A DNA stretch of 64,000 nt. It comes from Taudactylus pleione. Taxonomy: Eukaryota > Chordata > Amphibia > Anura > Myobatrachidae. The DNA lies in assembly GCA_031769625.1 (NCBI GenBank), contig JAUIMM010000016.1, forward strand, positions 14,733,001-14,797,000. The letters are read 5' to 3'. Positions 23,617-35,160 of this stretch are shown here, in pieces. Below the pieces are notes generated by a model that saw nothing but the letters and a program-made list of their open reading frames with translations, was not told the origin of the DNA and did not search any database. The first letter of the stretch is position 1. Each line of letters starts with the position of its first letter. The translations under genes and the position numbers were made by a program.

Positions 23617-23949
23617 TACCCGCGACGGCGCCATTTTCTCACTCGGCTGTGGACAGTGAAGAGGGAGGGTGGGAGTTAGGGCTGGCTGGGCTGTGTAGTG
23701 TAGTGTAGTGAAGTGCTGCTGTTGTCCACTACTTCAAAGTCCATAGGGGCTGGCTGTGTTGTACTGTGCTGCTGTTGTTAATAGGGGCTGTGTCCACTAC
23801 TTCAAAGTCCATAGGGGCTGGCTGGACTGTGTTGTGCAGTCAGTTCTCCATAGGAGCTGTGTCCACTCCAAAGTCCTGTGCAGTGTCCCAGTCCAAAAGG
23901 GGTGCTGTAGTGTTGTCCAGGGGGTGCTCTGTCCATCAGGGGTGCTAAA

Positions 23950-25560
23950 AAATTAATATATTTTCTGTGTTTGTGAATTGTGTGCGCAGTAGCCTCACGT
24001 GCATCAACAAAGTAGTGCCAAGCGTGCGCCTGTGTCATAAAAAAAAGGGCCGGCTGGCTTGACCGTTAAAGGGTGCTATAACCCCCAAAGTACACTCCAG
24101 TCCAAACCAAAAAATATATATTTTCTGTGTTTGTGAATTGTGTGCGCAGTAGCTGCACGTGCATCAACAAAGTAGTGCCAAGCGTGCGCCTGTGTCATAA
24201 GTAAAGGGCCGGCTGGCTTGACCGTTAAAGGGTGCTGTAACCCCCAAAGTACACTCCAGTCCAAACCAAAAAAAAAATTATTTTCTGTGTTTGTGAATTG
24301 TGTGCGCAGTAGCCGCACGTGCATCAACAAAGTAGTGCCAAGCGTGCGCCTGTGTCATAAGTAAAGGGCCGACTGGCTTGACCGTTAAAGGGTGCTGTAA
24401 CCCCCAAAGTACACTCCAGTCCAAACCAAAAAAAAAATTATTTTCTGTGTTTGTGAATTGTGTGCACAGTAGCCGCACGTGCATCAACAAAGTAGTGCCA
24501 AGCGTGCGCCTGTGTCATAAGTAAAGGGCCGGCTGGCTTGACCGTTAAAGGGTGCTATAACCCCCAAAGTACACTCCAGTCCAAACCAAAAAAAAAATTA
24601 TTTTCTGTGTTTGTGAATTGTGTGCGCAGTAGCCGCACGTGCATCAACAAAGTAGTGCCAAGCGTGCGCCTGTGTCATAAGTAAAGGGCCGGCTGGCTTG
24701 ACCGTTCAAGGGTGCTGTAACCCCCAATGTACACTCCAGTCCAAACCAAAAAAAAAATTATTTTCTGTGTTTGTGAATTGTGTGCGCAGTAGCCGCACGT
24801 GCATCAACAAAGTAGTGCCAAGCGTGCGCCTGTGTAATAAGTAAAGGGCCAGCTGGCTTGACCGTTCAAGGGTGCTGTAACCCCCAAAGTACACTCCAGT
24901 CCAAACCAAAAAAAAAATAATTTTCAGTGTTTGTGAATTGTGTGCTCAGTAGCCGCACGTGCATCAACAAAGTAGTGCCAAGCGTGCGCCTGTGTCATAA
25001 GTAAAGGGCCGGCTGGCTTGACCGTTAAAGGGTGCTGTAACCCCCAAAGTACACTCCAGTCCAAACCAAAAAAAAAATTATTGTCTGTGTTTGTGAATTG
25101 TGTGCGCAGTAGCCGCACGTGCATCAACAAAGTAGTGCCAAGCGTGCGCCTGTGTCATAAGTAAAGGGCCGGCTGGCTTGAACGTTAAAGGGTGCTGTAA
25201 CCCCCAAAGTACACTCCAGTCCAAACCAAAAAACAAATTATTTTCTGTGTTTGTGAATTGTGTGCGCAGTAGCCGCACGTGCATCAACAAAGTAGTGCCA
25301 AGCGTGCGCCTGTGTCATAAGTAAAGGGCCAGCTGGCTTGACCGTTAAAGGGTGCTGTAACCCCCAAAGTACACTCCAGTCCAAACCAAAAAAAAAATTA
25401 TTTTCTGTGTTTGTGAATTGAGTGCGCAGGAGCCGCACGTGCATCAACAAAGGAGCAGCGCCAATTGTGCGCCTGTGTCCCATAAGTAAAGAGCCGGCTG
25501 GCTCATTTCTTAAAGGCTGGTGTAACCCACAAAGTGCACTACTCTCCAGCAAAAATAAAA
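23950..25560. repeat. 160-bp tandem array in hAT 5' leader
   Basis: Ten or so units with exact 160-bp spacing: the TTTTCTGTGTTTGTGAATTG motif begins at 24121, 24281, 24441, 24601, 24761, 24921 (one change), 25081 (one change), 25241 and 25401. The outermost units are more diverged. Units are nearly identical, indicating recent expansion or conversion. 160 is not a multiple of three, so the repeated minus-strand peptides are artefacts. The array lies between the TATA box and the transposase ATG, so it would be transcribed in the leader. Confidence 0.95.
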
Positions 25561-25611
25561 AAATATTTTATGTGTTTTGCCGCACGTATATATCAAATCG
25601 ATATAACATAA

Positions 25612-28600
25612 ATGGAGGACCAAACTTTCTCCGATAAAAATAAAATAGAGAAAGATCAAGAACCACTTCCTCCTAGTGCTGAAGCTGCTGCCACTAGTCA
25701 TGACATAGATGATAACATGCCATCAACGTCGTCTGCCAAGGCCGATGCCCAATGTCATAATAGAGGGCACATACAATCCCAAATGACAAAGTTCAGGAAA
25801 ATGACCTTGAAAAAAACATTTAAATCAGCTGAAGAGAAACGTAAACTTGCCAATATGCCATTTACGACACGGAGTGGCAAGGAACGGCTAAGGTCGATCC
25901 CTAGTATGTTCATGACTAGTGGTTCAGCTTCACATGACGATGGAAGCCCTCCTCCCACTAAAAAAATCAAAAGAGTTAAGCTGGCAAAAGCACAGCAAAG
26001 AACTGTGCTTTCTAAGAAGATATCACAAATCCCCAAGGAGAGTCCAAGTGTGGTGGTGGTTGCGATGCCTGACCTTCCCAGCACTGGACGGGAAGAGGTG
26101 GCTCTTTCCACCATTTGCACGCCCCCTGCAAGTGCTGAAAGGAGCACCCACAGTCCACTTGCTGATATGCAAATTGAAGATGTCACTGTTGAAGTACAAC
26201 AGGATGAGGATACTGGTGTAGCGGCGCTGAGGAGGAAGTTGGCAAGGAGGATTCTGATGGTGATGTGGTTTGTTTAAATCAGACTCCGGGGGAGACAGTT
26301 GTTGTCCGTGGGATGAAAAAGCCCATCACGGTCATGCCTGGGCAGAAGACCAAACATTCCACCTCTTTGGTCTGGCAATATTTCTATCCAAATCCGGACA
26401 ACAACTGTCTTGCCATATGTACCATATGTAAAGGTGAAATAAGTAGGGGTAGGGACGTCAACCACCTAGGAACATCCTCCCTTATACGGCACCTGCAGCG
26501 CGTTCATAAAAAGTTACTGTCAAGTTCAGAAACTTTGGCTAAGACCGTAAGCAGTCCAGGGACACCTAAATCCCGTTGTCCTGTTGTATCCAAGCGCCTG
26601 CAAACCACACCGTCAACTCCCTCCTCGTCAATTTCCCCCTTAGTCAGGATCGGAAGTAGTCCTGCAGGCCATGTCACTGGCATGACTGACTCTCCTATCC
26701 GGGATTCCTCCGGAGGATCTTGCATTGCTACGCCTACTACTGCCGCTGCTGCTGTTGCTGCTGCTGGGAGTCGTTCATCATCCCAGAGAGGAAGTAGGAA
26801 CACCACTACTGTTACTAAACAATTGACCCTCCAACAGTCCTTAGCGAGGAGGATGAAGTACGACAGCAGTCATCCTGAAGCAAAATGTATAACTGAGGCC
26901 TTGACTGCTATGTTGGTGTTAGATGTGCGTCCGGTATCCGCCATTAGTGCAGTGGGATTTAGACAATTGATGGAGGTAGTGTGTCCCCAGTTCCAAATCC
27001 CGTCTAGATTCCACTTCACTAGGCAGGCGATACCGAGACTGTACAGAAACGTCAGAAAAAGTGTCCTCAGTGTCCTGAAAAATGCCGTTGTACACAATGT
27101 CCACTTAACCACGGACATGTGGACAAGTGGAACAGGGCAGACTAAGGACTATATGACTGTGACAGCCCACTGGGTAGATGTATCACCGCAGCAACAGCAG
27201 CAGCGTCACCAGTAGCAGCATCTCAGAAACGCCAGCTCGTTCCAAGGCAGGCTACGCTGTGTATCACCGGTTTCAGTAAGAGGCACACTGCCGACAACCT
27301 CTTAGAGAAACTGAGGGAAATCATCGCCCAGTGGCTTACCCCACTTAGACTCTCCTGGGGATTTGTGATATCTGACAACGCCACCAATATTGTGCTGGCA
27401 TTACATCTGGGCAAATTCCAGCATGTCCCATGTTTTGCTCACACAATAAACTTGGTGGTGCAGAATTTTCTGAAAAGCGACAGGGGCGTGCAGGAGACGC
27501 TTTGGGTGGCCCGAAAAATTTCTGGCCACTTTCGCCATTCAGCGACTGCGTGCCGAAGACTGGAGCGCCAGCAAACACTCTTGAACCTGCCCCGCCATCA
27601 CCTGAAGCAAGAGGTTGTGACGCGGTGGAACTCAACGCTCTATATGCTTCAGAGGATGGAGGAGCAGCAAAAGGCCATACAAGCCTATACATCCACCTAT
27701 GACATAGGCAAAGGAGGGGGTATGCACCTGACTCAAGCGCAGTGGAGAATGATTTCCGTGTTGTGCAAGGTTCTCCAGCCCTTCGAACTTGCCACACGTG
27801 AAGTCAGTTCAGACACTGCCAGCTTGAGTCAGGTCATTCTCCTCATCAGGCTTTTGCAGAAGCAGCTGGAGAAAGTGAAGGAGGAGCTAAGACGGAGCGA
27901 TTCCGCTCGGCATGTGGGACTTGTGGATGAAGCCCTTCATTCGCTTTGCCAGGATTCCAGGGTGGTCAATCTGTTGAAATCAGACCACTACATTTTGGCC
28001 ACCGTGCTCGATCCTAGGTTTAAAGCCTATGTGGTGTCTCTCTTTCCGGCCGACACAAGCCTGCAGAGGTGCAAAGACCTGCTGGTGAACACACTGTCAG
28101 CTGAAGCGGAACGTGACACGTCAACAGCTCCTTCTTCTTTTTCTCCCGCAACTGGGGCTGCCAGGAAAAAACTTAGGTATCCTAAGCAACCCGCTGGCGG
28201 TGATGCAGGGCAGGCAGGACCAAGTTTGGACATCTGGTCCGGACTGAAGGACCTGGCAACAATTTCTGACATGTCTACTGTCACTGCATATGATACTGTC
28301 ACCATTGACAGAATGGTGGAGGATTACATCGGTGACAGCATCCAAGTAGGCATGTCAGACAGTCCATACCTGTACTGGCCGGAAAAAGAGGCAATTTGGA
28401 GGCCCCTGTACAAACTGGCTCTATTTTACCTGAGTTGCCCCCCCTCCAGTGTGTACTCCGAAAGAGTGTTTAGTGCAGCCGGGAACCTTGTCAGCGAAAG
28501 GCGTAGGAGGTTGCTTCCACAGAATGTGGAGAAGATGATGTTCATCAAAATGAATTATCAGCTCTTCCAGGGAGACCAGCCTCCAGAATGTACAGAGGGA

Positions 28601-28720
28601 CCTGTGGTGGTGGATTCAAGTGGGGACGAGTTAATACTTTGTGAGGATGAGGATGTACACACTGAAGAGGGTGAGGAATCGGTGGATGAGGAGGATGAGG
28701 ATGACATCTTGCCTCCGTAG
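25612..28720 (+). pseudogene. hAT (Ac/ZBED-like) transposase with BED finger, two frameshifts
   Basis: About 1,036 codons in three frames: 25612-26220, about 26220-27185 and about 27185-28720. Start MEDQTFSDKNKI is shared with element 1. The N-terminal 220 residues are low-complexity and basic. The BED zinc finger follows (VWQYFYP, CTIC, then TSSLIRHLQRVH; C-x2-C and H-x4-H). The catalytic core shows TTDMWTS (first D), FVISDNATNI (second D), CFAHTINLVV and RWNSTLYML. The C-terminal dimerisation domain has SERVFSAAGNLVS (catalytic E) and an acidic tail. All three catalytic acids and the RW motif are present. Known role: excision and insertion of the element with an 8-bp TSD. The breaks are a 1-bp type shift near 26220 (after DEDTGVA) and another near 27185 (before the T-A-A-T-A run). 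No internal stop was seen otherwise. Confidence 0.93.
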
Positions 28721-29363
28721 AGCCAGTTTGTGCAGGGACAGATTAATTGCCAGCTTGTTTTGTGGGGGCCCAAACGAACCAATCATTTCAGCCACAGTTG
28801 TGTGGCAGACCCTGGCGCTGAAATGATTGGCTTGTTAAAGTGTGCATGTCCTGTTTATACAACATAAGGGTGGGTGGGAGGGCCCAAGGACAATTCCATC
28901 TTGCACCTCTTTTTTTTCTTTGCATTATGTACTGTTTGGGGCCTAGTTTTTCAAACTGCCATCCTGTCTGCCATTGCAGTATCACGCCTAGATGGGTCAC
29001 GTGTTTGTGCCGCCTACTCATGTCGCTTAGCATAGTCATCCAGCTACCTCGGTGCAACCTTTTGGACATAAAAACTCTATTGTGAGGTGTGAGGTGTTCA
29101 GAATAGACTGGAAATGAGTGGAAATTAAGGTTATTGAGGTTAATAATAGCATAGGAGCAGAAAAACCTACAAATTCTGTGATTTTAGCTGTTTTTATGCT
29201 TTTTTTCAAAAAAATACAGATCCAAAACACAAAACCCAGAACCCAAAACACGCAAGGGTGGTTTTGGCTAAACCAATCCAGATCCAAAACACGAAGAAAG
29301 ATCCAGATCCAAAACCAAAACACAAAACACAAAAAGTGGCCGGTGCACACCCCTAGTATACAT

Positions 29364-30367
29364 ATAGTATAACTATCAAACTCCACTTACACACAATTCG
29401 AATTATTATATACACCATCTCACCTCACTGTTTACCATATAATTAAGCTCCATTAAGCTAGTTAGACTAGATGAAGGCTGTATAAGCATGAGACTATATA
29501 AGAGTCCTCAATTTTTTGTGATGGGTAGTTTTATGGAATCTGTTGCTAGGCAGCTTTCTATTTTGTGAGGCCTTTTTTCATTAGTTTGCGGTCAGCCAAT
29601 TGGGGTTTAAGGGGGCGGATACATTTAGGGTTTCCTATTTACAGCCTCTTTTTCAGTTGGAAGCCCCTTCCTCCCTACCCAAAACTGTGTGTTTGTCTGT
29701 GTTTTTGTTTGTCTTTACCAAACATTCTTAAACCAGTGGGCGGGAAGGCGCTACTAACCAGCGGCCACATGTGGCATAAGCGGTTGTTGTGGGGCACTTG
29801 CCCCTTTGAAGGACAGCGAGTGGATCCTACCTATGTGGGTTGGACAATTGGGCGCTCTCTTTGTGGATGCGTTCAGACTGTGCCAAAGTAAGGGGTGGTG
29901 AGACTCGCACAGCGCAGGTTACGCAGATTGAAAGGGGGGGCATTTAAGTTGTTCCCCATTTTTATGGTAAGAGGTATTTTGGCTGGAGCTGGGTTGTGGT
30001 AGTGCCTTCTTTTGCCACCCTCTTTTATTAAAATAAATTTGCAATTAATAAATACATTAATTCTGATTTGAACCAAGCTGTTGTTGTCAGTGTCATTACT
30101 TCTTTTAGAAGTAAGCTAAGCATAGGAGGTTATAATGTTTTTCACCATAAATGAATGGACGCCTTATAGCTTTCCACAAATACCCACATACCCATAGGCT
30201 ATAAATTCAGATACCATGTATCACTATCACTGTCATTATTTCAGTTCAAGTGACTCAAAGGGGCAAATGTGACTCAATGCAATGTGGGGCTGGCTGCTTA
30301 CATTGTGAATATATCTGCCAGTTATGCTAGGAAGATTCTGCTCGGACCTCCATAGGCTGCGAGCAGA
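29364..30367. other. No gene recognised; possible old retroelement debris
   Basis: Non-coding. 29560-30060 has GC-rich text followed by AT-rich text with ATTAAAATAAATTTG-type polyA-like ends, as in a retroelement 3' end, but no domain or terminus is diagnostic. Confidence 0.3.
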
Positions 30368-30407
30368 GGGCCTGATTCAGAGCCGGGCGCTCTTTCAGAG
30401 CGCTCGC
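30368..30407. mobile_element. Harbinger-type terminus fragment
   Basis: GGGCCTGATTCAGAGCCGGG is the left terminus type of the Harbinger element at 36877 and MITE at 58421. It breaks off after 40 bp into a hAT 3' end. Confidence 0.6.
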
Positions 30408-30508
30408 AGATCCAAAACCCAGAACCCAAAACACGGAAGGGTGGTTTTGGCAAAAAAAGATCCAGATCCAAAACACAAAACACGAAAAGTGGCCGGTGCA
30501 CACCCCTA
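30408..30508 (+). mobile_element. hAT 3'-end fragment
   Basis: About 100 bp identical in style to the last 100 bp of hAT element 2, ending GTGCACACCCCTA at 30508. Fused on its left to a Harbinger terminus. It lies 16 bp upstream of the next hAT 5' end. Confidence 0.8.
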
Positions 30509-30697
30509 ATATAGATATTTATGGTAGAGATGAGCGGGTTCGGTTCTCAGAGAACCGAGGCCACCCGAATTTAGCATATCCGAGTCAAATCCAAGCAGAC
30601 TTGGAGGCTCCCGCCTTACTCGGTTCTCCAAACTGAGGCAAACCATAGAGACTGAAATCTCGCGGTTCGCGAGCTTTCGTCTCTATGATCAATGTAG

Positions 30698-30706
30698 TAT
30701 ATAAGG
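30698..30706 (+). promoter_or_regulatory. TATA box of hAT element 3
   Basis: TATATAAGG with the same downstream blocks (CGCCATTT, GGCTGTG, CAGGGAGGGTGGG) as the other two coding hAT copies. Distance from the terminus is about 173 bp. Confidence 0.6.
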
Positions 30707-30779
30707 GACCACGCGACAGACGCCATTTCTACTCTGGCTGTGTAAAGTGAACAGGGAGGGTGGGTAGTGTAGGGCTGGG

Positions 30780-31560
30780 AGAGTACTGGTGCTATCTGCT
30801 GTGTCCTGGGCTGGTGACTGCTGATCCATTCTGGTCTCTGGTCACGGTGCTGTCACTATCACTGTCATTGTGCTGTCTGTGCTGATCCATTCTGGTCTCT
30901 GGTCATGGTGCTGTCTGGTGATCCATCTGGGCTGTCTGCTGTGTCCTGGGCTTGTGCTGTGTCCATCTCTGGGCCCAAGTTCTGGACTCCAAAAAAAAAA
31001 AAAGTGTCTTTTTAAGTTTTTATATTATTCTGGGTGTGCATGCGTGTTAGGCAGGCTTAACCACAGTAGCGCACAAGAGCCAGCCAGCAACACACGTTGC
31101 GCTTGCAACCTTGTACTGCCCGACTCCAGTCGATATTAAAAAAAAAAACAATACAAGTGTCACTGTCTTATATATTTTTTTCTTCTGTGTGTGCGTGGTT
31201 GTTATTCTTAACCACATTAGCGCACAAGATACAGCGACTGCTGTCGTGCTCAATTAAAAAAAAAATACAATTAAATTGTCATATTTTTTTCTTGTTTGTG
31301 TGGGTGGGTTTTCGGCTTAACCGTAGTAGTGGACAAGATCCAGAAAGTAATGCAAGTTGCAACCTTGTGCTGACAGACTCCAGTCATTATCAATCGTTAC
31401 TCTGGGGCCAAGTTCTTCAGGAGCTGACAAAAATATAAATCATCATTTGTCGTTTTTTTCTAATATTTTTGTGTGTGCGCACGACTGCACGTGTATTAAT
31501 TTTGTAACCGCACCTTGGCTACACTATTGGTGATTGTGACACTGCTTCTAGACTGCAGAA
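30780..31560. repeat. Leader of hAT element 3 with degenerate repeat units
   Basis: Units containing a T-rich tract, TGTGTG(C)GTGG and TTAACC-CA-TAGCGCACAAGA recur at about 31000, 31180 and 31295 (uneven, diverged). This corresponds by position to the 155/160-bp arrays of the other copies but is older or unexpanded. Confidence 0.55.
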
Positions 31561-31565
31561 AAAAT

Positions 31566-34500
31566 ATGGAGGGCTGTCACATGACAGGAGAGCAAGGCCA
31601 AAAACCTCATGTTGTAGCTGCCGGCAGTAGTGCAAGGCCGTCAACTTCCTCGACCTCTAGGAAGGCCCATGCCCCAGGGCTTAAGTCACGCCATCGATAT
31701 GGTAAAGCAGGTTTTAATGAAATTAAGAAAAAAAAATTGAAAGGATATTTGACTTTAGATAAACAATGAATTGGCAATATGCCATTCACTACACGAAGTG
31801 GCAAGGAAAGGATAAGGCCTTGGCCTTCTTACTTTATGAAGAAGACTGCTGATTCTGATAGCCCTTCTGCTTGTAGTAGTAGTGGTGGTGGTCCAATTAA
31901 AACTGTGAAAGTTGTTAAGATAGCTCTGGAAAAACCAACTGTGTGCCCTGAGAAATCGAAATCACAAATCCCCGAGGAGAGTGCAAGTGTGTCCGTGGTT
32001 GCCATGTGTGAGCCCGACCTAAATACTAGTGTACTGGAGGATCCTCCAAGTTCCAACATTTGTGTGCCCTCTGTAAATGTGGGGAAGGGCAGTCAACATC
32101 TTGCACACGTAGTCATTGAGAATGCTTCTGTGGAATTGCACATGGAGGAGGAGGATATTTTGGTGCATGAAGGCGCTAAGGATGATGAGGATGTTGATGA
32201 TGAAGATGTTGGTGTTGGTGATGAGGATGTTGATGCCGATGATGTCCTTTGTGTAAGTAAGGCAACAGCTGTTGGCCATGGTTTGAAAAAGCCAAAGCCC
32301 ATTGTTGTCATGCCGGGAGAAAAGACAAAAAAATCTACTTCTCACGTGTGGAATTATTTCCATCCCGATCCGGACAACAGTTGTCAAGCCATATGTGCCC
32401 GTTGCCATGCAAGAGTGAGTAGAGGGAGGGACCTAAGCCACCTAGGAACCTCCTCCTTGTTACATCACTTGGAGCGCATTCATCAAATATCAAAGTTTAC
32501 GTTACCAAGTTCCAAAACTCAAAATGTAACAAGTCCAGTGTCACCTACCTGCTCCCTCTCTGTGAGATCCATGTGCCTTCGATCTCCAACACCAACACCT
32601 GCATCATCAACATCCTCATTCATCATCGGGAGTAGTCCTGCTGCATCCAATGTTGGTATTCCAAACATGATTGACGTCTCTCCTATCCGTGATTCCTCAG
32701 AAGGATCCTTGATGACTACGCCTGTTGCTGCTGCTGCTGTTACTGTCAGTGGATCTTCATCCCAGAAGGGGACCAGAAGGAAGGCTACTTGTAGCGTATC
32801 CTCCAAAATACAATTAACTGTTAAACAATCGTTTGCAAGGGCAAACAAGTATAACAGCAATCACACAGTTGCACAGCGGATTACTGACGCCATAACAGCT
32901 ATGCTGGTATTAACTGTGTGTCCGGTATGCGCCATTACTGCAGTGGGTTTTCAACAATTAATTCAGGTCCTGTGTCCTCGCTACCAGATCCCTTATAGAT
33001 TCCACTTCACTAGAAGAGCAATTCCAAATCAGTACAAGGACATTAAAAAAAAGCTTATAAATGTCCTCAGAAATGCTGTTGTACCCACTGTCCACTTGAC
33101 CACTGATATGTGGACAAGAGGGACAGGGCAAACTAAGGATTACATGACTGTGACAGCCCGCTGGGTAGGTGTATTGCCTACAACAGCAACAGCAGCAGCA
33201 ACATCTCCCAAAAGACAGCTGATACAGAGGCAGGCTACTCTTTGTATAACTGGTTTCACTAAGAGGCATTCTGCTGAGAACCTCTTAGAAAAACTCAGGG
33301 AAATCATTGCTAATTGGCTTACCCCACTTGGACTCTCCTCGGGATTTGTGATTTCGGACAATGCCACCAATATTGTGAGAGCATTACATCTGGGCAAATT
33401 GCAACACATCCCATATTTTGCTCACACAATTAATTTGGTGGTGCAACATTTTTTAAAAAGTGACAGGGGCGTGCAGGAGATGTTCTTGGTGGCACACAAA
33501 ATATCCGGACATTTTAGACATTTGGCGACCGCTTGTCAAAGATTGCATGACCAGCAGGTACAGTTAAATTTGCCCTTCCATCAGCTGAAGCAAGAGGTAG
33601 TAACTCAGGGAATTCTACTCTCTATATGCTTCAGCGGATGGAGGAACAGCAAAAGGCCATCCAGGCCTATACAGAGGACTATGACATAGGCCGTGGAGGG
33701 GGAATGCACCTTACTCAAGCGCAGTGGAGAATAATTTCCGTGTTGTGCAAGGTTCTCAAACCCTTTGAACTTGCCACACGTGAAGTTAGCTCAGACACTG
33801 CCAGTTTGAGTCAGGTCATTCCCCTCATCAGACTTTTTCAAAAACAGCTGGAGAAACTGAAGGAGGAGCTGAAATAGAGTAATTGCGCAAAGTGTGTCGG
33901 ACTGGTGGATCAAGCCCTTGATTCACTTCACCAGGATCCAAGAGTCGTCAATCTATTAAAATTTGAAAAATATATTTTGCCCACCATTCTGGATCCTAGG
34001 TTTCAGTCCTACCTTTTAAGTTTTTTTTCCAAAAGACCAAAATCTAAAACTATGCAAAGAGCTGTTGGTCAAAAAATTATCAGCTGCAGCCGCATGTGAA
34101 ATGCCTTCATCTCCTCCTTCAGTTTCAACAGCTGCCAGGAAAAAACTACATTTTCCTTACAGAATGCCTGCTGGTCATACAGATCAGTCACCGAAAAATG
34201 ACATCTGGTCGGGCCTGAGAGAACTGCCTACTAGTGACATGTCTTCTACCGTGACTATGTGTGATACGGTCTCCATTCACAGAATGGTGGAGGACTTTTT
34301 CAGAGATAACATCCTAATAGACATGTCAGACAGTCCCTTTCAGTACTGACAGGAAATAGAGGCAATTTGGAGTCCCATACACAAACTGGCTTTGCATTAC
34401 TTAAGTTGCCAACCCTCCAGCGTGTACTCTTTCAGTGCAGCTGGCAACCTTGTCAGTGATCGGCGTAGGAGGTTACTTCCTCAAAATGTGGAAAAGATGA

Positions 34501-34673
34501 TGTTCATTAAAATGAATTACAAATTCCACGAGGAAGACCTCGACCAACAATTACTTAGAAAAATGACAGAGGCGGCTATGGTGGAATCCAGTGCTGATGA
34601 ATTGATATTGTGTGAAGAAGAGGATGTACACACTGATGGGGAGGACGAGGTTAAGGAAGATGACAACTTGTAA
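31566..34673 (+). pseudogene. hAT transposase 3, decayed and lacking catalytic Glu
   Basis: Same architecture as 25612-28720 and clearly homologous along its length. ATG at 31566; TGA at 31767 in frame with the following 31779 segment. The BED finger is KKSTSHVWNYFHPDPDN with CARC and SSLLHHLERIH. The core shows TTDMWTR, FVISDNATNI and FAHTINLVV. A 1-bp loss near 33608 changes the RWNSTLYML motif, a TAG stops the frame near 33875, and further breaks lie near 34070 and 34348. In the dimerisation domain the sequence reads SSVYSFSAAGNLVS, so the three residues E-R-V of SERVFSAAG are missing in frame; that Glu is the third catalytic acid in hAT transposases. It ends with an acidic tail. It must be inactive. 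Confidence 0.92.
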
Positions 34674-34926
34674 TGTAAAGCCAGTTTGTGTATGGGATTA
34701 TTTTCTTTTCCATGTCCAAAGCACATTGGCAACTTGTTTTATGGGGGTCCAAACAAACCAATCATTTCAGCCACAATTGGCAGTCCTTGTCGCTGAAATG
34801 ATTGGTTTGTTAAACTGTCCTGTTGCGTAAACAACATAAGGGTGGGTGGGAGGGCCCAAGGACTATTCCATCTTGCACCTTTTCCATTCCATTACATGCT
34901 GATTGGGCATTGCTGCCTGATATTTT

Positions 34927-35160
34927 AAATTAATGTTATGGTTGGTTTAGGAACCAATGATTGTTTAAAATTAATTTATGATCAATTTAACAGCCAGGGC
35001 CTGCAACCAATAAATTGTTTTTTAATTAATGTATTATCAATTTAACAGCCAGGGGCTGCAATCAATGAATTGTTTTTTCATTAATTTATGATCAATTTAA
35101 CAGCCAGGGGCTGCAACCAATGAATTGTTTTTTAATTATTTTATTATCAATTTTACACCT
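34927..35160. repeat. 55-bp tandem array at hAT/family B junction
   Basis: ATCAATTTAACAGCCAGGG and neighbours recur at 34983, 35038, 35093 and 35148 (the last diverged), an exact 55-bp period. It lies precisely where transposase-type 3' UTR gives way to family B sequence. Confidence 0.85.

Larger units (their letters stand above)
23448..29355 (+). mobile_element. hAT element 2, 5,908 bp, autonomous-type, TSD GTATACAT
   Basis: Best preserved element in the window. The left end is TAGGGGTGAGCGGGTTCGG and the right end in reverse is TAGGGGTGTGCACCGGCC, so the terminal inverted repeat is short (about 11-15 bp, imperfect). Perfect 8-bp TSD GTATACAT lies at 23440-23447 and 29356-29363, the hAT hallmark. 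Layout: terminus, TATA box (23608), leader with 160-bp array (23950-25560), transposase gene (25612-28720), 3' UTR, and a TTTTGG-rich subterminal region. Two frameshifts inactivate the gene. Its 3' UTR is nearly the same as that of hAT element 1 in opposite orientation, so the two form a long inverted repeat about 15 kb apart. Confidence 0.95.

Noticed and set aside
24076..25552. Series of minus-strand frames with repeating peptide (HVRLLRTQFTNTENN type)
   Set aside because: They arise from the 160-bp tandem array; the period is not a multiple of three, each frame ends at the next unit, and the true gene is on the other strand downstream.
27345..27797. 150-aa minus-strand frame and 90-aa plus-strand shadow
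   Set aside because: Overlap the clearly homologous hAT transposase core; no family resemblance of their own.
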